Shown: positions 16,949-25,059 of the stretch, piece by piece | How the letters are laid out: the number at the start of each line of letters is the position of its first letter | Position numbering within the stretch: position 1 is the stretch's first letter | DNA from: CBFDBF01 sp050291465 | GTDB lineage: Bacteria; Pseudomonadota; Gammaproteobacteria; Chromatiales; Chromatiaceae | DNA: 64,000 nt | Assembly (NCBI GenBank): GCA_050291465.1 | Contig: JBNKJV010000002.1 | Location: forward strand, 186,001 to 250,000 | Direction of reading: 5' to 3' | Notes under the pieces: model-generated | The model's input: only the letters and a program-made list of their open reading frames with translations | Databases searched by the model: none | What the model was told of the DNA's origin: nothing | Translations under genes and position numbers: made by a program

Positions 16949-17527
16949 ATGCCGACAATCGTGCTCGCTTCCACTTCCCCCTTCAGACGTGAACTTCTGG
17001 AACGTCTGGGGCTGCCATTTACCACAGCGTCGCCGGACATCGACGAATCGCGAAAGCCCGGCGAACCCCCGCACCGGTTGGTGGAACGTCTGGCACAGGA
17101 TAAAGCGGGAGCGGTGGCCGTCACGCAGGCGGACGCGCTGGTGATCGGATCGGACCAGGTGGCCTGCATCGATGATGACATCCTGGGAAAACCCGGCGAC
17201 AGGGAGAGTGCGATCCGCCAGCTGCTGGCGGCATCCGGACGATGCGTTACCTTTTTTACCGGGCTTTGTCTGCTCAATACCGCGAGCGGCCGAGCCCGGG
17301 TTATCTGCGAACCTTTCAAGGTGCATTTCCGTCACTTGGGGCGGGACGAGATAGAGCGCTATCTGGATGCCGAAGAACCCTATAACTGTGCCGGTAGTTT
17401 CAAGTCCGAGGGGCTGGGTATCGCCCTGTTCGAGAAAATGGAGGGCGACGATCCCAATGCCCTGATCGGCCTGCCGCTCATTCGTCTGGTATCCATGCTG
17501 AAAGAGGAAGGGATTAGCGTCCCTTGA
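16949..17527 (+). CDS. maf: Maf/YceF nucleoside triphosphate pyrophosphatase
   Basis: A house-cleaning pyrophosphatase of the Maf fold; the YceF subgroup prefers 7-methyl-GTP. The N-terminal LASTSPFRRELLERLGL is the family signature, with the conserved VIGSDQV and SFKSEGLG later. An upstream ATG at 16922 would add nine residues (MPTGQKVKS) with no family match, so the ATG at 16949 was chosen, giving 192 aa. In E. coli yceF is beside yceD; here oadGAB lies between them. Confidence 0.9.
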   Translation: MPTIVLASTSPFRRELLERLGLPFTTASPDIDESRKPGEPPHRLVERLAQDKAGAVAVTQADALVIGSDQVACIDDDILGKPGDRESAIRQLLAASGRCVTFFTGLCLLNTASGRARVICEPFKVHFRHLGRDEIERYLDAEEPYNCAGSFKSEGLGIALFEKMEGDDPNALIGLPLIRLVSMLKEEGISVP

Positions 17528-17539
17528 TGAGGTTAGTTT

Positions 17540-17613
17540 TTTTACCACGGAGGACAAGCACAGAGAAGGAAAAGAGTTTACTCCGTGTACCTCCGTGCTC
17601 CCTGTGGTAAAAC
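17540..17613. repeat. Inverted repeat of CACGGAGG-type units
   Basis: The left arm TTTACCACGGAGGACAAGCA (from 17541) is mirrored by CTCCGTGCTCCCTGTGGTAAA (to 17611), with another CTCCGTG copy inside. It is a 74-base palindromic element just downstream of maf. It resembles the 9-mer element at 27131-27356 in design and may act as a terminator. Confidence 0.7.
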
Positions 17614-17704
17614 AAAGATCTGAATTTCCGTAGTTGGCCAACGCTCCCCGGGCCTACCTGCATATAACGGTTTCACTGATCCCTGCAAGAATTCAGGAAA
17701 AGAA

Positions 17705-19756
17705 ATGTCCAAGGCACCGGATCTGTCACTCACCCGCAATATCGGTATTGCCGCCCATGTGGATGCCGGCAAGACCACCCTTACGGAGCGCGTCCTGTTC
17801 TACTCAGGCGCCTCCTATAAGATCGGCGAGGTGCATGACGGCGCCGCGCACATGGATTATCTGGCCGAGGAGCAGAGTCACGGGATCACCATCACTTCGG
17901 CGGTAACCCGCGCTTCCTGGGGCGATCACATGATCCAGCTCATCGATACCCCGGGGCATGTGGATTTCACCATCGAGGTGGAACGTTCCATGCGGGTCCT
18001 GGACGGCTGTGTCATCGTGCTGGATGGTGTACGCGGTGTGGAGCCCCAAACCGAATCGGTTTGGCTCCAGCGTAACAAGTTCGCCCTCCCCTGCCTTTTC
18101 TTTATCAACAAGATGGACCGTCCGGGGTCGGATTTCCAACATGCTATGGAAAGCATGCGCAAACGGCTGCATGCCGATCCCGTGCCCCTCACCGTACCGT
18201 TGCCGGAACAGCAGGCGGTGGTACACCTGGTGGAACGGACACTGGTCCGCTTTACCGGCGAGCACGGAGAAATCGTCGAACAGATGCCGTGTGACGACCA
18301 TACCTGGACCTCGGTTGCTCCGTTCCGGGAGAGTCTGCTGCTGGCGGCGGCGGAGATGGACGAGGCCCTTGCCGATAGGGTACTGGCGGAACAGGAACCG
18401 GACCCTGAAAAGGTCTGGGAAGCCCTGCGCCGGGGTACGCTGGAGGGCAGAATACACCCCTGCTTCGGCGGTTCCGCCCTGCGCAACCTGGGTATCCAAC
18501 CCCTGCTCGATGGCGTTGTGAGGCTGCTCCCGTCGCCCCTGGACCGTCCGCCGGCCAAGGCCCTGCTCGAGGACGGAGGCGAGGAATTGGTGAGTGTGGG
18601 AAACGACGGACCTCTGGTTGCGCTGGCGTTCAAGGTACAGCTGTGGGACGGACGCCGACACGTTTTCGCGCGGATCTATCGCAATAGCCTCAAGCCCGGC
18701 GATACCGTTGCCGCCCTGCGACCCGATGGCGAACACCTGCAGGAACATGTGGCACGTATCTTCGATCTGGACGCCAACCGCAAGAGCAAGCTGGATGAGG
18801 CGGTGGCAGGCCAGATCGTTCTGCTCGCGGGACTGCGCTATGTCTCCACCGGTGACACCCTTTGCAACCCCGACCACCTGTTGACGTTGGAACGGATAGA
18901 GACCCGGGAACCGGTGATAAGCCTCGCTATCGAACCGACATCCAGTGAGGATGAGGAGAAGTTCCTGGAAGTCATCGACAAGCTGCAACAGGAGGATCCC
19001 ACACTGCTGTTTGAGCAGGACCAGGAGACCGGTCAGCGGCTGTTGAAAGGTATGGGGGAGCTGCATCTGCAGATAGTGATCGAGCGGCTGGAACGGGAGT
19101 TTCATCTCCAGGCACGTACGGGAAAACCGGCCGTAGCCCTGCGGGAGACCGTTACCGGCCCGGCCTCGGCCACGGTCCTGTTCCAACCGCCCCCCGATCC
19201 GACGGAAAAGATCGCGGAGATGAAGGCGGGAGTAGCGGTTACCGTTAAACCGCGCCAGCGCGGCTCCGGTGTCAGTATTGTCATCCAACCGGAAATACAA
19301 CCGGAAGGCCATGATCTATCGCCTCCGCAGCGGGAGGGGCTGGAAGAAGGGGTGCGGCTGATCCTGGCCAGCGGCCCCATGGAGGGTGCACCCCTGGAGG
19401 ATCTGGAGGTGCGGGTGGACGAGGTTGAGCTGTTCGGCAGGGCCTCTTCCGGGGAGGCGCTGCGGGCCGCCGCGGCCAAGGCGACCCATAAGGCGATCCA
19501 GGATGCGAATCCCGGTATTTTGCACCCCATCATGGCGGTGGAAGTGGTGGTTCCAGAGGAGAATCTCGGCACGGTTCTGGGGGATCTGCAAGGCCGCCAC
19601 GGTGTGATCCTGGATACCGAAAAATGGAAGGATACCGCCACCATCACCTGCGAAGTGGCGCTTGACCGGTTACTGGGCTATACCACCGAGCTGCGCAGTA
19701 TGACCCAGGGTCGCGGTCAGTTCAGTACCATATTCAAGCGATTTGACCAGGCCTGA
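17705..19756 (+). CDS. Elongation factor G-like GTPase (EF-G paralogue)
   Basis: A translational GTPase with the full EF-G layout: G1 AHVDAGKT (17-24), switch I HGITITSA (59-66), G3 DTPGH (81-85), G4 NKMD (135-138), then domains II-V. The 683 residues are slightly shorter than canonical EF-G, and the sequence is divergent. Canonical fusA normally sits in the str operon beside rpsG and tufA, which are not here, so this is probably the second EF-G found in many gammaproteobacteria. Its exact job in translocation, recycling or stress is unknown. Ribosome site AGGAAAAG lies just before the ATG. Confidence 0.88.
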   Translation: MSKAPDLSLTRNIGIAAHVDAGKTTLTERVLFYSGASYKIGEVHDGAAHMDYLAEEQSHGITITSAVTRASWGDHMIQLIDTPGHVDFTIEVERSMRVLDGCVIVLDGVRGVEPQTESVWLQRNKFALPCLFFINKMDRPGSDFQHAMESMRKRLHADPVPLTVPLPEQQAVVHLVERTLVRFTGEHGEIVEQMPCDDHTWTSVAPFRESLLLAAAEMDEALADRVLAEQEPDPEKVWEALRRGTLEGRIHPCFGGSALRNLGIQPLLDGVVRLLPSPLDRPPAKALLEDGGEELVSVGNDGPLVALAFKVQLWDGRRHVFARIYRNSLKPGDTVAALRPDGEHLQEHVARIFDLDANRKSKLDEAVAGQIVLLAGLRYVSTGDTLCNPDHLLTLERIETREPVISLAIEPTSSEDEEKFLEVIDKLQQEDPTLLFEQDQETGQRLLKGMGELHLQIVIERLEREFHLQARTGKPAVALRETVTGPASATVLFQPPPDPTEKIAEMKAGVAVTVKPRQRGSGVSIVIQPEIQPEGHDLSPPQREGLEEGVRLILASGPMEGAPLEDLEVRVDEVELFGRASSGEALRAAAAKATHKAIQDANPGILHPIMAVEVVVPEENLGTVLGDLQGRHGVILDTEKWKDTATITCEVALDRLLGYTTELRSMTQGRGQFSTIFKRFDQA

Positions 19757-19848
19757 AAAAACCCGGAAACTATCCAGGGTAGTAGGGACGCACCATAGAT
19801 TTCAGGCTGTGGTCTGTAATTTCGACAGGATATAAGGGAAATTCCACG

Positions 19849-20211
19849 ATGAAACTTTTTATCGGAAACCTCCCCGCTCACGGAACGCCGGAAGATCTTT
19901 CCAAACTTCTCAAACCGTTCGGCTATCGCAAAGGGATCGAGTTTAACGCCTGGCAGGACTGCGATGGAGACATGAATTACTACGCCGTACTGGACGATGA
20001 ACCGGAACGTACGGCAAGAAAAATCATCCGGGATCTCGGCAACAGCCACCTTCTGGATTCCCCCCTCGAGATTCGCGAGTTCCACCAACGCCATTCCTAC
20101 CAGAACGAACGCCGGGAACTGGGCTGGCGAGACCAGGAATGGCAGGGGGAAGAGCGGCGCGTTCGGGAACGACGCCAGGGAAGTGTGCGGTTGTTCGGGG
20201 ATGAGGAGTAA
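19849..20211 (+). CDS. RNA-recognition-motif (RRM) protein
   Basis: A short RNA-binding protein. The RNP2 motif KLFIGNLP is at residues 2-9; the RNP1 site is degenerate (MNYYAVLDDE). After the roughly 80-residue RRM comes a strongly charged Arg/Glu tail. Similar stand-alone RRM proteins occur in many Proteobacteria, often cold-induced; their targets are mostly unknown. An AGGG ribosome site precedes the start. A clear terminator follows at 20262-20292. Confidence 0.85.
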   Translation: MKLFIGNLPAHGTPEDLSKLLKPFGYRKGIEFNAWQDCDGDMNYYAVLDDEPERTARKIIRDLGNSHLLDSPLEIREFHQRHSYQNERRELGWRDQEWQGEERRVRERRQGSVRLFGDEE

Positions 20212-20261
20212 TTGCCAGTTAGGAGTAGGAAGTTTGTAATTAATAGTCACCAGTTCGCAGT

Positions 20262-20292
20262 GAACCCCGCCCTATTCGCGGGGTTCTTTTTT
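20262..20292 (+). terminator. Rho-independent terminator after the RRM gene
   Basis: GAACCCCGC (20262-20270), a short loop, GCGGGGTTC (20278-20286), then six T. The preceding 50 bases (20212-20261) carry CCAGTTAGGAGTAGGAAGTTTG, related to the dispersed heptamer element. Confidence 0.9.
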
Positions 20293-20432
20293 GGCGGACA
20301 AACCTGTTTTCCCCCTTCCCCACCCTATGTGTCAGCATATTTTACAACCGCGTCGGATCAGGTTGTACAGAACAGTCGATGAACTGACATAACATGCTGT
20401 ATTAATTAGTTATTTATTGGATTCCAATAAGA

Positions 20433-20448
20433 TGGACCAATTCTTGCT
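20433..20448 (+). promoter_or_regulatory. Sigma-54-like promoter upstream of the PEP-CTERM gene
   Basis: TGGACC-AATTC-TTGCT has the GG (20434-20435) and GC (20446-20447) pairs exactly 10 bases apart as in the -24/-12 consensus TGGCAC-N5-TTGC, with the -12 half perfect. Transcription would start near 20459, about 77 bases before the ATG at 20536. The rest of the 324-base gap 20212-20535 holds a terminator and AT-rich DNA without a gene. Confidence 0.5.
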
Positions 20449-20535
20449 AGTTTAATGAAAGAATTTAAAGTCTCGCACGGGCTGGTAAGGGCCGGTCGGT
20501 TTTGTATTTTGTTATATATTGAAGGAGCAACTCTA

Positions 20536-21912
20536 ATGAAGAGAAGAAAAGGATCCCGCCTAAGATCGGTTACTGCGGCGACGGTCATATTAGGAGGTCT
20601 GGCTACGAGCGCGGCAAATGCCGGTGTACTCTATTTCGACTATAACCGGAATTACGACGGGGCTACCGCCAGCGCCTCGCTGTTTCTGTTTGGAGATAGC
20701 GGCCAGACCGCAACGATTTCCAATCTTGCTGGATTCAGCCAGACGGTTACCCTCGGGTCCGACGGGTTCTATAACCTGGGACTTTCGGCCTCTTATCAAC
20801 AGGCGGGTACCGGGGTGATGAACACCGGATTTAAGGTGGTTTCCCCGGATCCCATCGCCGGGTACTTCGTAAATCGTAAATCTTATACCACGGATATGAC
20901 CTACCTCTTCGACGGTGACTCGCTCGGCACGGATTACGTGGTGGCCAGCCAGGGCAACGGCTTTGACGAGGGCAGTCAGGTATTGATCCATGCCACGCAG
21001 GACAATACCATCGTAAATTTTACCCCCACCTCGGGCGCCCCGGTCACCGTCACCCTCCAGGCCGGAGAGACCTATAAATATGCCGGAGGTAACGTGGATC
21101 TTACCGGTTCGTCTGTCAGCGCCGACAAGCCGGTGGCCGTATTCGGCGGACATGCATGTGCTCAGGTACCGGTTGGGCAGACCTATTGCGACACCTTGAT
21201 CGAGCAGATGATACCGACCGACCGCCTCTCCTCGAGTTATGCCTTGGTCGCTTCTCAGGGTGCTGAAATCTCGCCTTTGCAGAGTGATCTGGTACGTGTG
21301 GTCGCCACCGCAACCGGCACACAGGTTACGCTCGACGGGGCGGTGGTAGCGACGCTCAATGCAGGGGAAGTCTATGAATTCTCCCTCGCCGCAGGAACCG
21401 GTGCCAGTCTGGAGACATCGGAACCGGTCCTGGTTGCTCAGTACCTCAAGGGCGGTCTCGGTACGCTTACCGATCCGGCCATGGCCGTAGTGCCGGGTTC
21501 CGATACCTGGCTGGATGCCTATCGCTTGTCCACCCCCAGCGGAACTCAGGCGTTTGATGTCAACTATGCTGCGATCGTCATCGACACGCTTGACCTCGCC
21601 ACGCTGATGCTTGACGGGGTCCTCGTTGATACCTCGGCATTTTCAGTAATCGCTGGAACGGATTACAGCCGCGGTATCATCGATCTGCCGCTGGGGTTGT
21701 TTGATCTGAGCGCGGCGAACCCTTTCCTGGTGATGTTGGGCGGCGGTTCCGCAGCCGACAGCTATTTCACCTTCGGTGGCGCCACCTTTGCGCCGGGGGT
21801 CTCTCCCCCGCCTGATCCGCCTACCGTACCTGAGCCGGCTTCCATCGCGTTGCTTGCCGCCGGTATGGCCGGACTGGGCATGCGTCGCAAACGGCGTAAA
21901 GCTAAAAAATAA
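20536..21912 (+). CDS. PEP-CTERM sorted protein with IgGFc-binding-like N-terminal region
   Basis: An exported surface or matrix protein. A signal peptide (basic MKRRKGSRLR, hydrophobic core, cut near SAANA) is followed by a beta-rich region resembling the IgGFc-binding N-terminal domain (YFVNRKSYTTDM, IEQMIPTDRLSSSYALV). It ends with a PEP-CTERM signal: VPEPASIALL, a hydrophobic helix and a basic tail. An exosortase elsewhere in the genome would cleave it. The ATG at 20536 follows GAAGGAG and heads the signal peptide, so it is preferred to an ATG at 20455. 458 residues. A terminator follows directly. Confidence 0.88.
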   Translation: MKRRKGSRLRSVTAATVILGGLATSAANAGVLYFDYNRNYDGATASASLFLFGDSGQTATISNLAGFSQTVTLGSDGFYNLGLSASYQQAGTGVMNTGFKVVSPDPIAGYFVNRKSYTTDMTYLFDGDSLGTDYVVASQGNGFDEGSQVLIHATQDNTIVNFTPTSGAPVTVTLQAGETYKYAGGNVDLTGSSVSADKPVAVFGGHACAQVPVGQTYCDTLIEQMIPTDRLSSSYALVASQGAEISPLQSDLVRVVATATGTQVTLDGAVVATLNAGEVYEFSLAAGTGASLETSEPVLVAQYLKGGLGTLTDPAMAVVPGSDTWLDAYRLSTPSGTQAFDVNYAAIVIDTLDLATLMLDGVLVDTSAFSVIAGTDYSRGIIDLPLGLFDLSAANPFLVMLGGGSAADSYFTFGGATFAPGVSPPPDPPTVPEPASIALLAAGMAGLGMRRKRRKAKK

Positions 21913-21931
21913 TCGATTCGCTTGGTAATTA

Positions 21932-21963
21932 AAACGGCGGCCCTAGGGTCGCCGTTTTTTTTT
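21932..21963 (+). terminator. Rho-independent terminator of the PEP-CTERM gene
   Basis: AAACGGCG (21932-21939), a 10-base interval that extends the stem, CGCCGTTT (21950-21957) and a T run to 21963. Strong and strand-specific. Confidence 0.9.
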
Positions 21964-21965
21964 CG

Positions 21966-22594
21966 GAGGCGATATGCCTGGTGCACCCCCTCTCTACCTT
22001 CCTCCGATCCTACTCCAACAGACCCGTTGGCTTTGAAGTTGGCGTTGGCACATCCTGACGGCAATGCCTCCTATCTGGCACGCCCCTGCCAGTACAACAG
22101 GGAGACCGAAAGGCACCCCTGTCCGCAACGTTATTGGATGGGTTTGCGATTTGCACCGGAAGTCGTCTCCGCCATGAGCAAAGCGCTAAATCAACTTAAA
22201 AAGCGGTTCAAGGCGAAGAGTCTGACGGTTGTGGGCTATTCGGGAGGCGGCGCGATCGCGGCGCTGTTGGCCGCCGAACGGGATGATATCGATCGTTTGG
22301 TCACCGTGGCCGACAATCTGGATTACCGTGCCTGGACATCTAAGAATCGAATGAAGCCGCTTAAGGGTTCCCTCAGCCCCGTAGAGCACATGGACAAGCT
22401 ACAAACACCCACGGCAATGGCACTTTGCCGGAGGTGATGACAAGATTGTTCCGGTAGACCTGATCCAATCGTTCGTGGGTAGATTTCCCGCCGGAAGTCC
22501 GGCCGCCGTACTGATAATGCCGGAATTCGATCATCACTGCTGTTGGGTCGGGTATTGGCAGGGACTATGGGCAATGTCGAGGGATGAAAAATAG
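21966..22594 (+). pseudogene. Broken alpha/beta hydrolase
   Basis: Remnant of an alpha/beta hydrolase. The first frame, ending at 22437, has YLARPCQY and the nucleophile elbow GYSGGG; after a frameshift near 22415-22425 the next frame continues HFAGGDDKIVP (acid residue) and FDHHCCW (His) to a stop at 22592-22594. Together they give all three catalytic-triad positions in the right order. The N-terminal signal and first strands are missing because the coding similarity begins only after the preceding terminator. So it is both truncated and frameshifted, unless the shift is a sequencing error. Confidence 0.75.
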
Positions 22595-22640
22595 TTTGCG
22601 GCTGACAGTTTACGTTGAACGCCACTATAAACTGCCAGGC

Positions 22641-22667
22641 AAAAACAAACCCCGCCGAGGCGGGGTT
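22641..22667 (-). terminator. Terminator of the second PEP-CTERM gene
   Basis: On the minus strand AACCCCG-CCTCGG-CGGGGTT is followed by TGTTTTTG. It lies about 30 bases past the stop of the minus-strand gene ending at 22695. Confidence 0.8.
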
Positions 22668-22694
22668 CAGGCTTACAGCTCTAGTTTATAGTTT

Positions 22695-23363
22695 TTAACC
22701 CTGTCTCTTCTTCCGGGAGAAGCCGATACCGGCGAGGCCGAGGCCTAGCAAAGCCAGCGTGGTGGGTTCAGGGACCCTTCCTCCTGGTGTAACCGCACCA
22801 ACAGTAATGTCATCAAATCCAATTTGATCTGCGACACCCGCAAAACTCACGGAGTAAGCCGTACCCGCGAAACCCACTCCGATGGGATCCCAGTTACAAA
22901 AATCACCCGACGGATCACCCGTGCAGTTATTATCTTGCCAGTTCACCCCAAGATTTAGTGTACCAAGAATAGTCCCCGTGCCGTCCAATCCATCATAAAC
23001 CGTTACTGTTCCCTCTCGGGATGACGAATAGAAGAAGGAAAACCCGGTGGTGAAGCCGTTAAGGACGTTCATCACCAAGTCACCGCCGCTCAGGAAAAAA
23101 GCGATGGTATCCGGGGTTGGTTCATTGGCAAAGTTTCCACTCCCGCCAGCATCGATATCGATGAGCGCCAGAGCACTATCACCAAACGTAATGTCATAGT
23201 CCGGACCGATACTGCCTAAACTACCCGCTCCGCCGTCGTAAAAATCCAGGACTTGCTCGAAATCTTGCAGACCGTCAAAGGTAAGTACTACCGCGTTCGC
23301 TGACGGCGCGCTCAACCCCATTATCAGCGCTGCAGCCGCTATTGTTCCATATCTGTTTAACAT
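22695..23363 (-). CDS. PEP-CTERM sorted exported protein
   Basis: A small secreted protein with signal peptide (MLNRYGTIAAAALIMGLSA, cut near SANA), a beta-rich body with low-complexity Gly/Asp segments, and a C-terminal sorting signal: VPEPTTLALLGLGLAGIGF followed by SRKKRQG. The body resembles general PEP-CTERM anchor-type domains; no enzymatic motif seen. A longer frame starts with GTG at 23417 but lacks a ribosome site; the ATG at 23363 follows AAGGG and starts the signal peptide. 222 residues. Confidence 0.85.
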   Translation of the reverse strand: MLNRYGTIAAAALIMGLSAPSANAVVLTFDGLQDFEQVLDFYDGGAGSLGSIGPDYDITFGDSALALIDIDAGGSGNFANEPTPDTIAFFLSGGDLVMNVLNGFTTGFSFFYSSSREGTVTVYDGLDGTGTILGTLNLGVNWQDNNCTGDPSGDFCNWDPIGVGFAGTAYSVSFAGVADQIGFDDITVGAVTPGGRVPEPTTLALLGLGLAGIGFSRKKRQG

Positions 23364-23426
23364 GCCTGTAACCCTTGTCTTTAGCGAATTAGTGTCATTT
23401 AAAATCTGCATTCCCACACAATTAAT

Positions 23427-23441
23427 GCATTATTTATTCCA
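23427..23441 (-). promoter_or_regulatory. Possible sigma-54-like element for the second PEP-CTERM gene
   Basis: On the minus strand TGGAAT-AAATA-ATGCA has GG and GC exactly 10 bases apart, as at 20433-20448. The start would fall near 23415, about 50 bases before the ATG. The match is weaker than the first; it gains weight only because both PEP-CTERM genes have one. Confidence 0.35.
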
Positions 23442-23534
23442 TGCGCTAAAACACTTTATTATTCATAAGGATATCTTTACAGCGTCAAAAAATTCTTGTC
23501 ACGATTGTAAAGAAAACTGACACTTGTTTTGATT

Positions 23535-23549
23535 TCGTGAGTTCGAATC
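23535..23549 (+). repeat. 15-nt copy of the tRNA-Ser T-arm, inverted
   Basis: TCGTGAGTTCGAATC is identical to the T-arm/loop of the tRNA-Ser whose gene is 235 bases away on the other strand (23784-23798). The bases that follow (CGACCCTCGG) do not complete the T stem, so it is a remnant and not a second tRNA. Confidence 0.6.
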
Positions 23550-23625
23550 CGACCCTCGGAAAAAACAAAAAAACCCCGACAAGTGAGCTTTTTCTGGGTC
23601 TGGGATTTTTGGGCGTGAGATTTAC

Positions 23626-23694
23626 GGGGCACATCCCTGTGCCCCGCCCTTCGGGCCGCGCTTACGCGCGGTAAAAACGGTTTCCTGCCGTTTT
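23626..23694. repeat. Cluster of four consecutive perfect hairpins
   Basis: Back-to-back stems: GGGGCACA/TGTGCCCC (23626-23645), GCCC/GGGC (23646-23656), CCGCGC/GCGCGG (23656-23671), AAAACGG/CCGTTTT (23674-23694), each with a 3-7 base loop. No gene is present in 23418-23734; a 79-residue minus frame crosses it but shows no protein-like features. It looks like a REP-type or other structured intergenic unit. Confidence 0.7.
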
Positions 23695-23734
23695 GATCGA
23701 ACTGGTGAGCTCTCATGACACAACCCGTTCCACA

Positions 23735-23768
23735 AATAAAAAGGGCCCCGGTTGGGGCCCTTTTTATT
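23735..23768 (-). terminator. Terminator directly after tRNA-Ser
   Basis: AAAAAGGGCCCC / GGGGCCCTTTTT with a 4-base loop; the stem is symmetrical and could stop transcription from both sides. It begins next to the encoded CCA end of the tRNA. Confidence 0.9.
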
Positions 23769-23858
23769 TGGCGGAGGGCGTGAGATTCGAACTCACGAGG
23801 GGCGTGAACCCCTGCCGGTTTTCAAGACCGGTGCATTCAACCGCTCTGCCAGCCCTCC
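23769..23858 (-). tRNA. serT: tRNA-Ser (anticodon UGA)
   Basis: A 90-nt class II tRNA read from the minus strand. Acceptor stem GGAGGGC pairs with GCCCTCC, followed by discriminator G and an encoded CCA (23769-23771). The anticodon stem CCGGT/ACCGG encloses CTTGAAA with anticodon TGA (complement of 23822-23824). A long variable arm (GGGGTT...GCCCC) and T loop TTCGAAT are present. Proximity to yccA recalls the E. coli yccA-serT arrangement. Confidence 0.96.
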
Positions 23859-24021
23859 AATTCGAGACGCGAAGGATACCTGATTCACACTCCTCTGTTC
23901 CACTCTTCAGGCAGGGTCTTGATTAATTGTGCGTTTCTCCCAATATATGGGGATGAGGAACCAACGGCGTTTTCTGGTAGTCTATGTAGTCAGCACAGTA
24001 ATTTAAGGAGATCCTAATACT

Positions 24022-24693
24022 ATGAACCGCTTTGATACCGCAGTCGCCCGTTCCCCGGAGCAGGTCCTTGCGACAAACAAAGTCATAAAGAATACCTATA
24101 TGCTGCTATCGGCCACGCTGTTGTTCAGCGCCCTGATGGCGGCTGTTTCCACGGTGATGCAGATGCCGCAGATGACTTATCTGCTCTGTGTCGGCGGCGC
24201 TTTCCTTATGATCTGGCTGGTGCTTCCCCGAACCGCCAATTCCGCTACCGGCCTGTGGGTTGTTTTCGGTATTACCGGCCTCCTGGGATTCGCCCTGGGT
24301 CCGATACTCAATTTTTACCTCACCATGGCCAGCGGACCGAAGATCATCGGCACCGCCCTCGGCGGTACGGGCGTCATATTCCTAGCGCTCTCGGGCTATG
24401 CCCTGACCAGCCGGAAGGATTTCAGTTTCATGGGCGGTTTTCTGTTTGCCGGCTTTATACTTGCCCTGGTCGCCATTATCGCCAATCTATTTCTGGCGAT
24501 CCCCGCCCTCGCCCTGGCTATCTCCGCAGTGATCATCATGCTCATGAGTGGATTTATTCTGTATGACACCAGCCGCATGATCCATGACGGTCAGGCCAAC
24601 TATCTGCTGATGACGGTGAGTCTTTACATGAGTATATTCAATATCTTTATCCATCTGCTCCACATTCTCGGTGCATTCGCGGGCGATGACTAA
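24022..24693 (+). CDS. yccA: Bax inhibitor-1/YccA family membrane protein
   Basis: An inner-membrane protein with seven hydrophobic helices and the BI-1 signature region near the C-terminus (YDTSRMIHDGQANYLLMTVSL). E. coli YccA is a substrate and modulator of the FtsH protease. The N-terminal MNRFDTAVARSPEQVLATNK is typical for this subgroup. 223 residues. Ribosome site AAGGAG 10 bases before the ATG. A terminator follows at 24729-24757. Confidence 0.92.
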   Translation: MNRFDTAVARSPEQVLATNKVIKNTYMLLSATLLFSALMAAVSTVMQMPQMTYLLCVGGAFLMIWLVLPRTANSATGLWVVFGITGLLGFALGPILNFYLTMASGPKIIGTALGGTGVIFLALSGYALTSRKDFSFMGGFLFAGFILALVAIIANLFLAIPALALAISAVIIMLMSGFILYDTSRMIHDGQANYLLMTVSLYMSIFNIFIHLLHILGAFAGDD

Positions 24694-24728
24694 GACACTG
24701 TACTTACCTGATTTGGTAAATTGACACC

Positions 24729-24757
24729 GAAAGCCCCGGTCCTGTTCCGGGGCTTTC
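24729..24757 (+). terminator. Terminator after yccA
   Basis: GAAAGCCCCGG / CCGGGGCTTTC with a 6-7 base loop, 36 bases past the yccA stop. The T tract is short. Confidence 0.75.
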
Positions 24758-24779
24758 CATTTCTTGGTGGATTGCTGTT

Positions 24780-24962
24780 ATGGACTGGATGACAATCGGT
24801 TCCGCGTTGCTTATGGGAATCATGATCGTGGTGCTCTGGCCCACTGCCAAACATCTGCTGACCAACAGCCCGAAGGCCCCCACCGGTGCGTGGCAGAACG
24901 TGGCCCTGATCATCTTGGGGGTTATGGGGTTTGTCGCGCTTCTGGTAATGATGGTGCGCTGA
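24780..24962 (+). CDS. Small two-helix membrane protein
   Basis: A 60-residue protein with two hydrophobic helices (about 6-21 and 41-58) joined by a short polar loop (KHLLTNSPKAPTGAWQ). A GGTGG-type ribosome site precedes the ATG. It lies after the yccA terminator, so it is probably transcribed separately or by read-through. I do not know a function; the amphipathic design and coding-like codon use make it likely real. Confidence 0.65.
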   Translation: MDWMTIGSALLMGIMIVVLWPTAKHLLTNSPKAPTGAWQNVALIILGVMGFVALLVMMVR

Positions 24963-25059
24963 GTTTCCCCAGATATCCCCCGGAAGGGGGAAGACCTGTT
25001 CGCGCCTGAAGGTACCTCTGCAGATCGGATTCTCGTCCGCCTTCTCGGGGGAACACAAA

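Noticed and set aside
17804..19312. A 502-codon minus-strand frame antisense to the EF-G paralogue
   Set aside because: The plus strand has intact GTPase motifs; the antisense product lacks any recognisable feature or ribosome site.
23477..23716. 79-codon minus-strand frame near the hairpin cluster
   Set aside because: It is translated through the hairpins and tRNA remnant, has low-complexity basic composition and no ribosome site.
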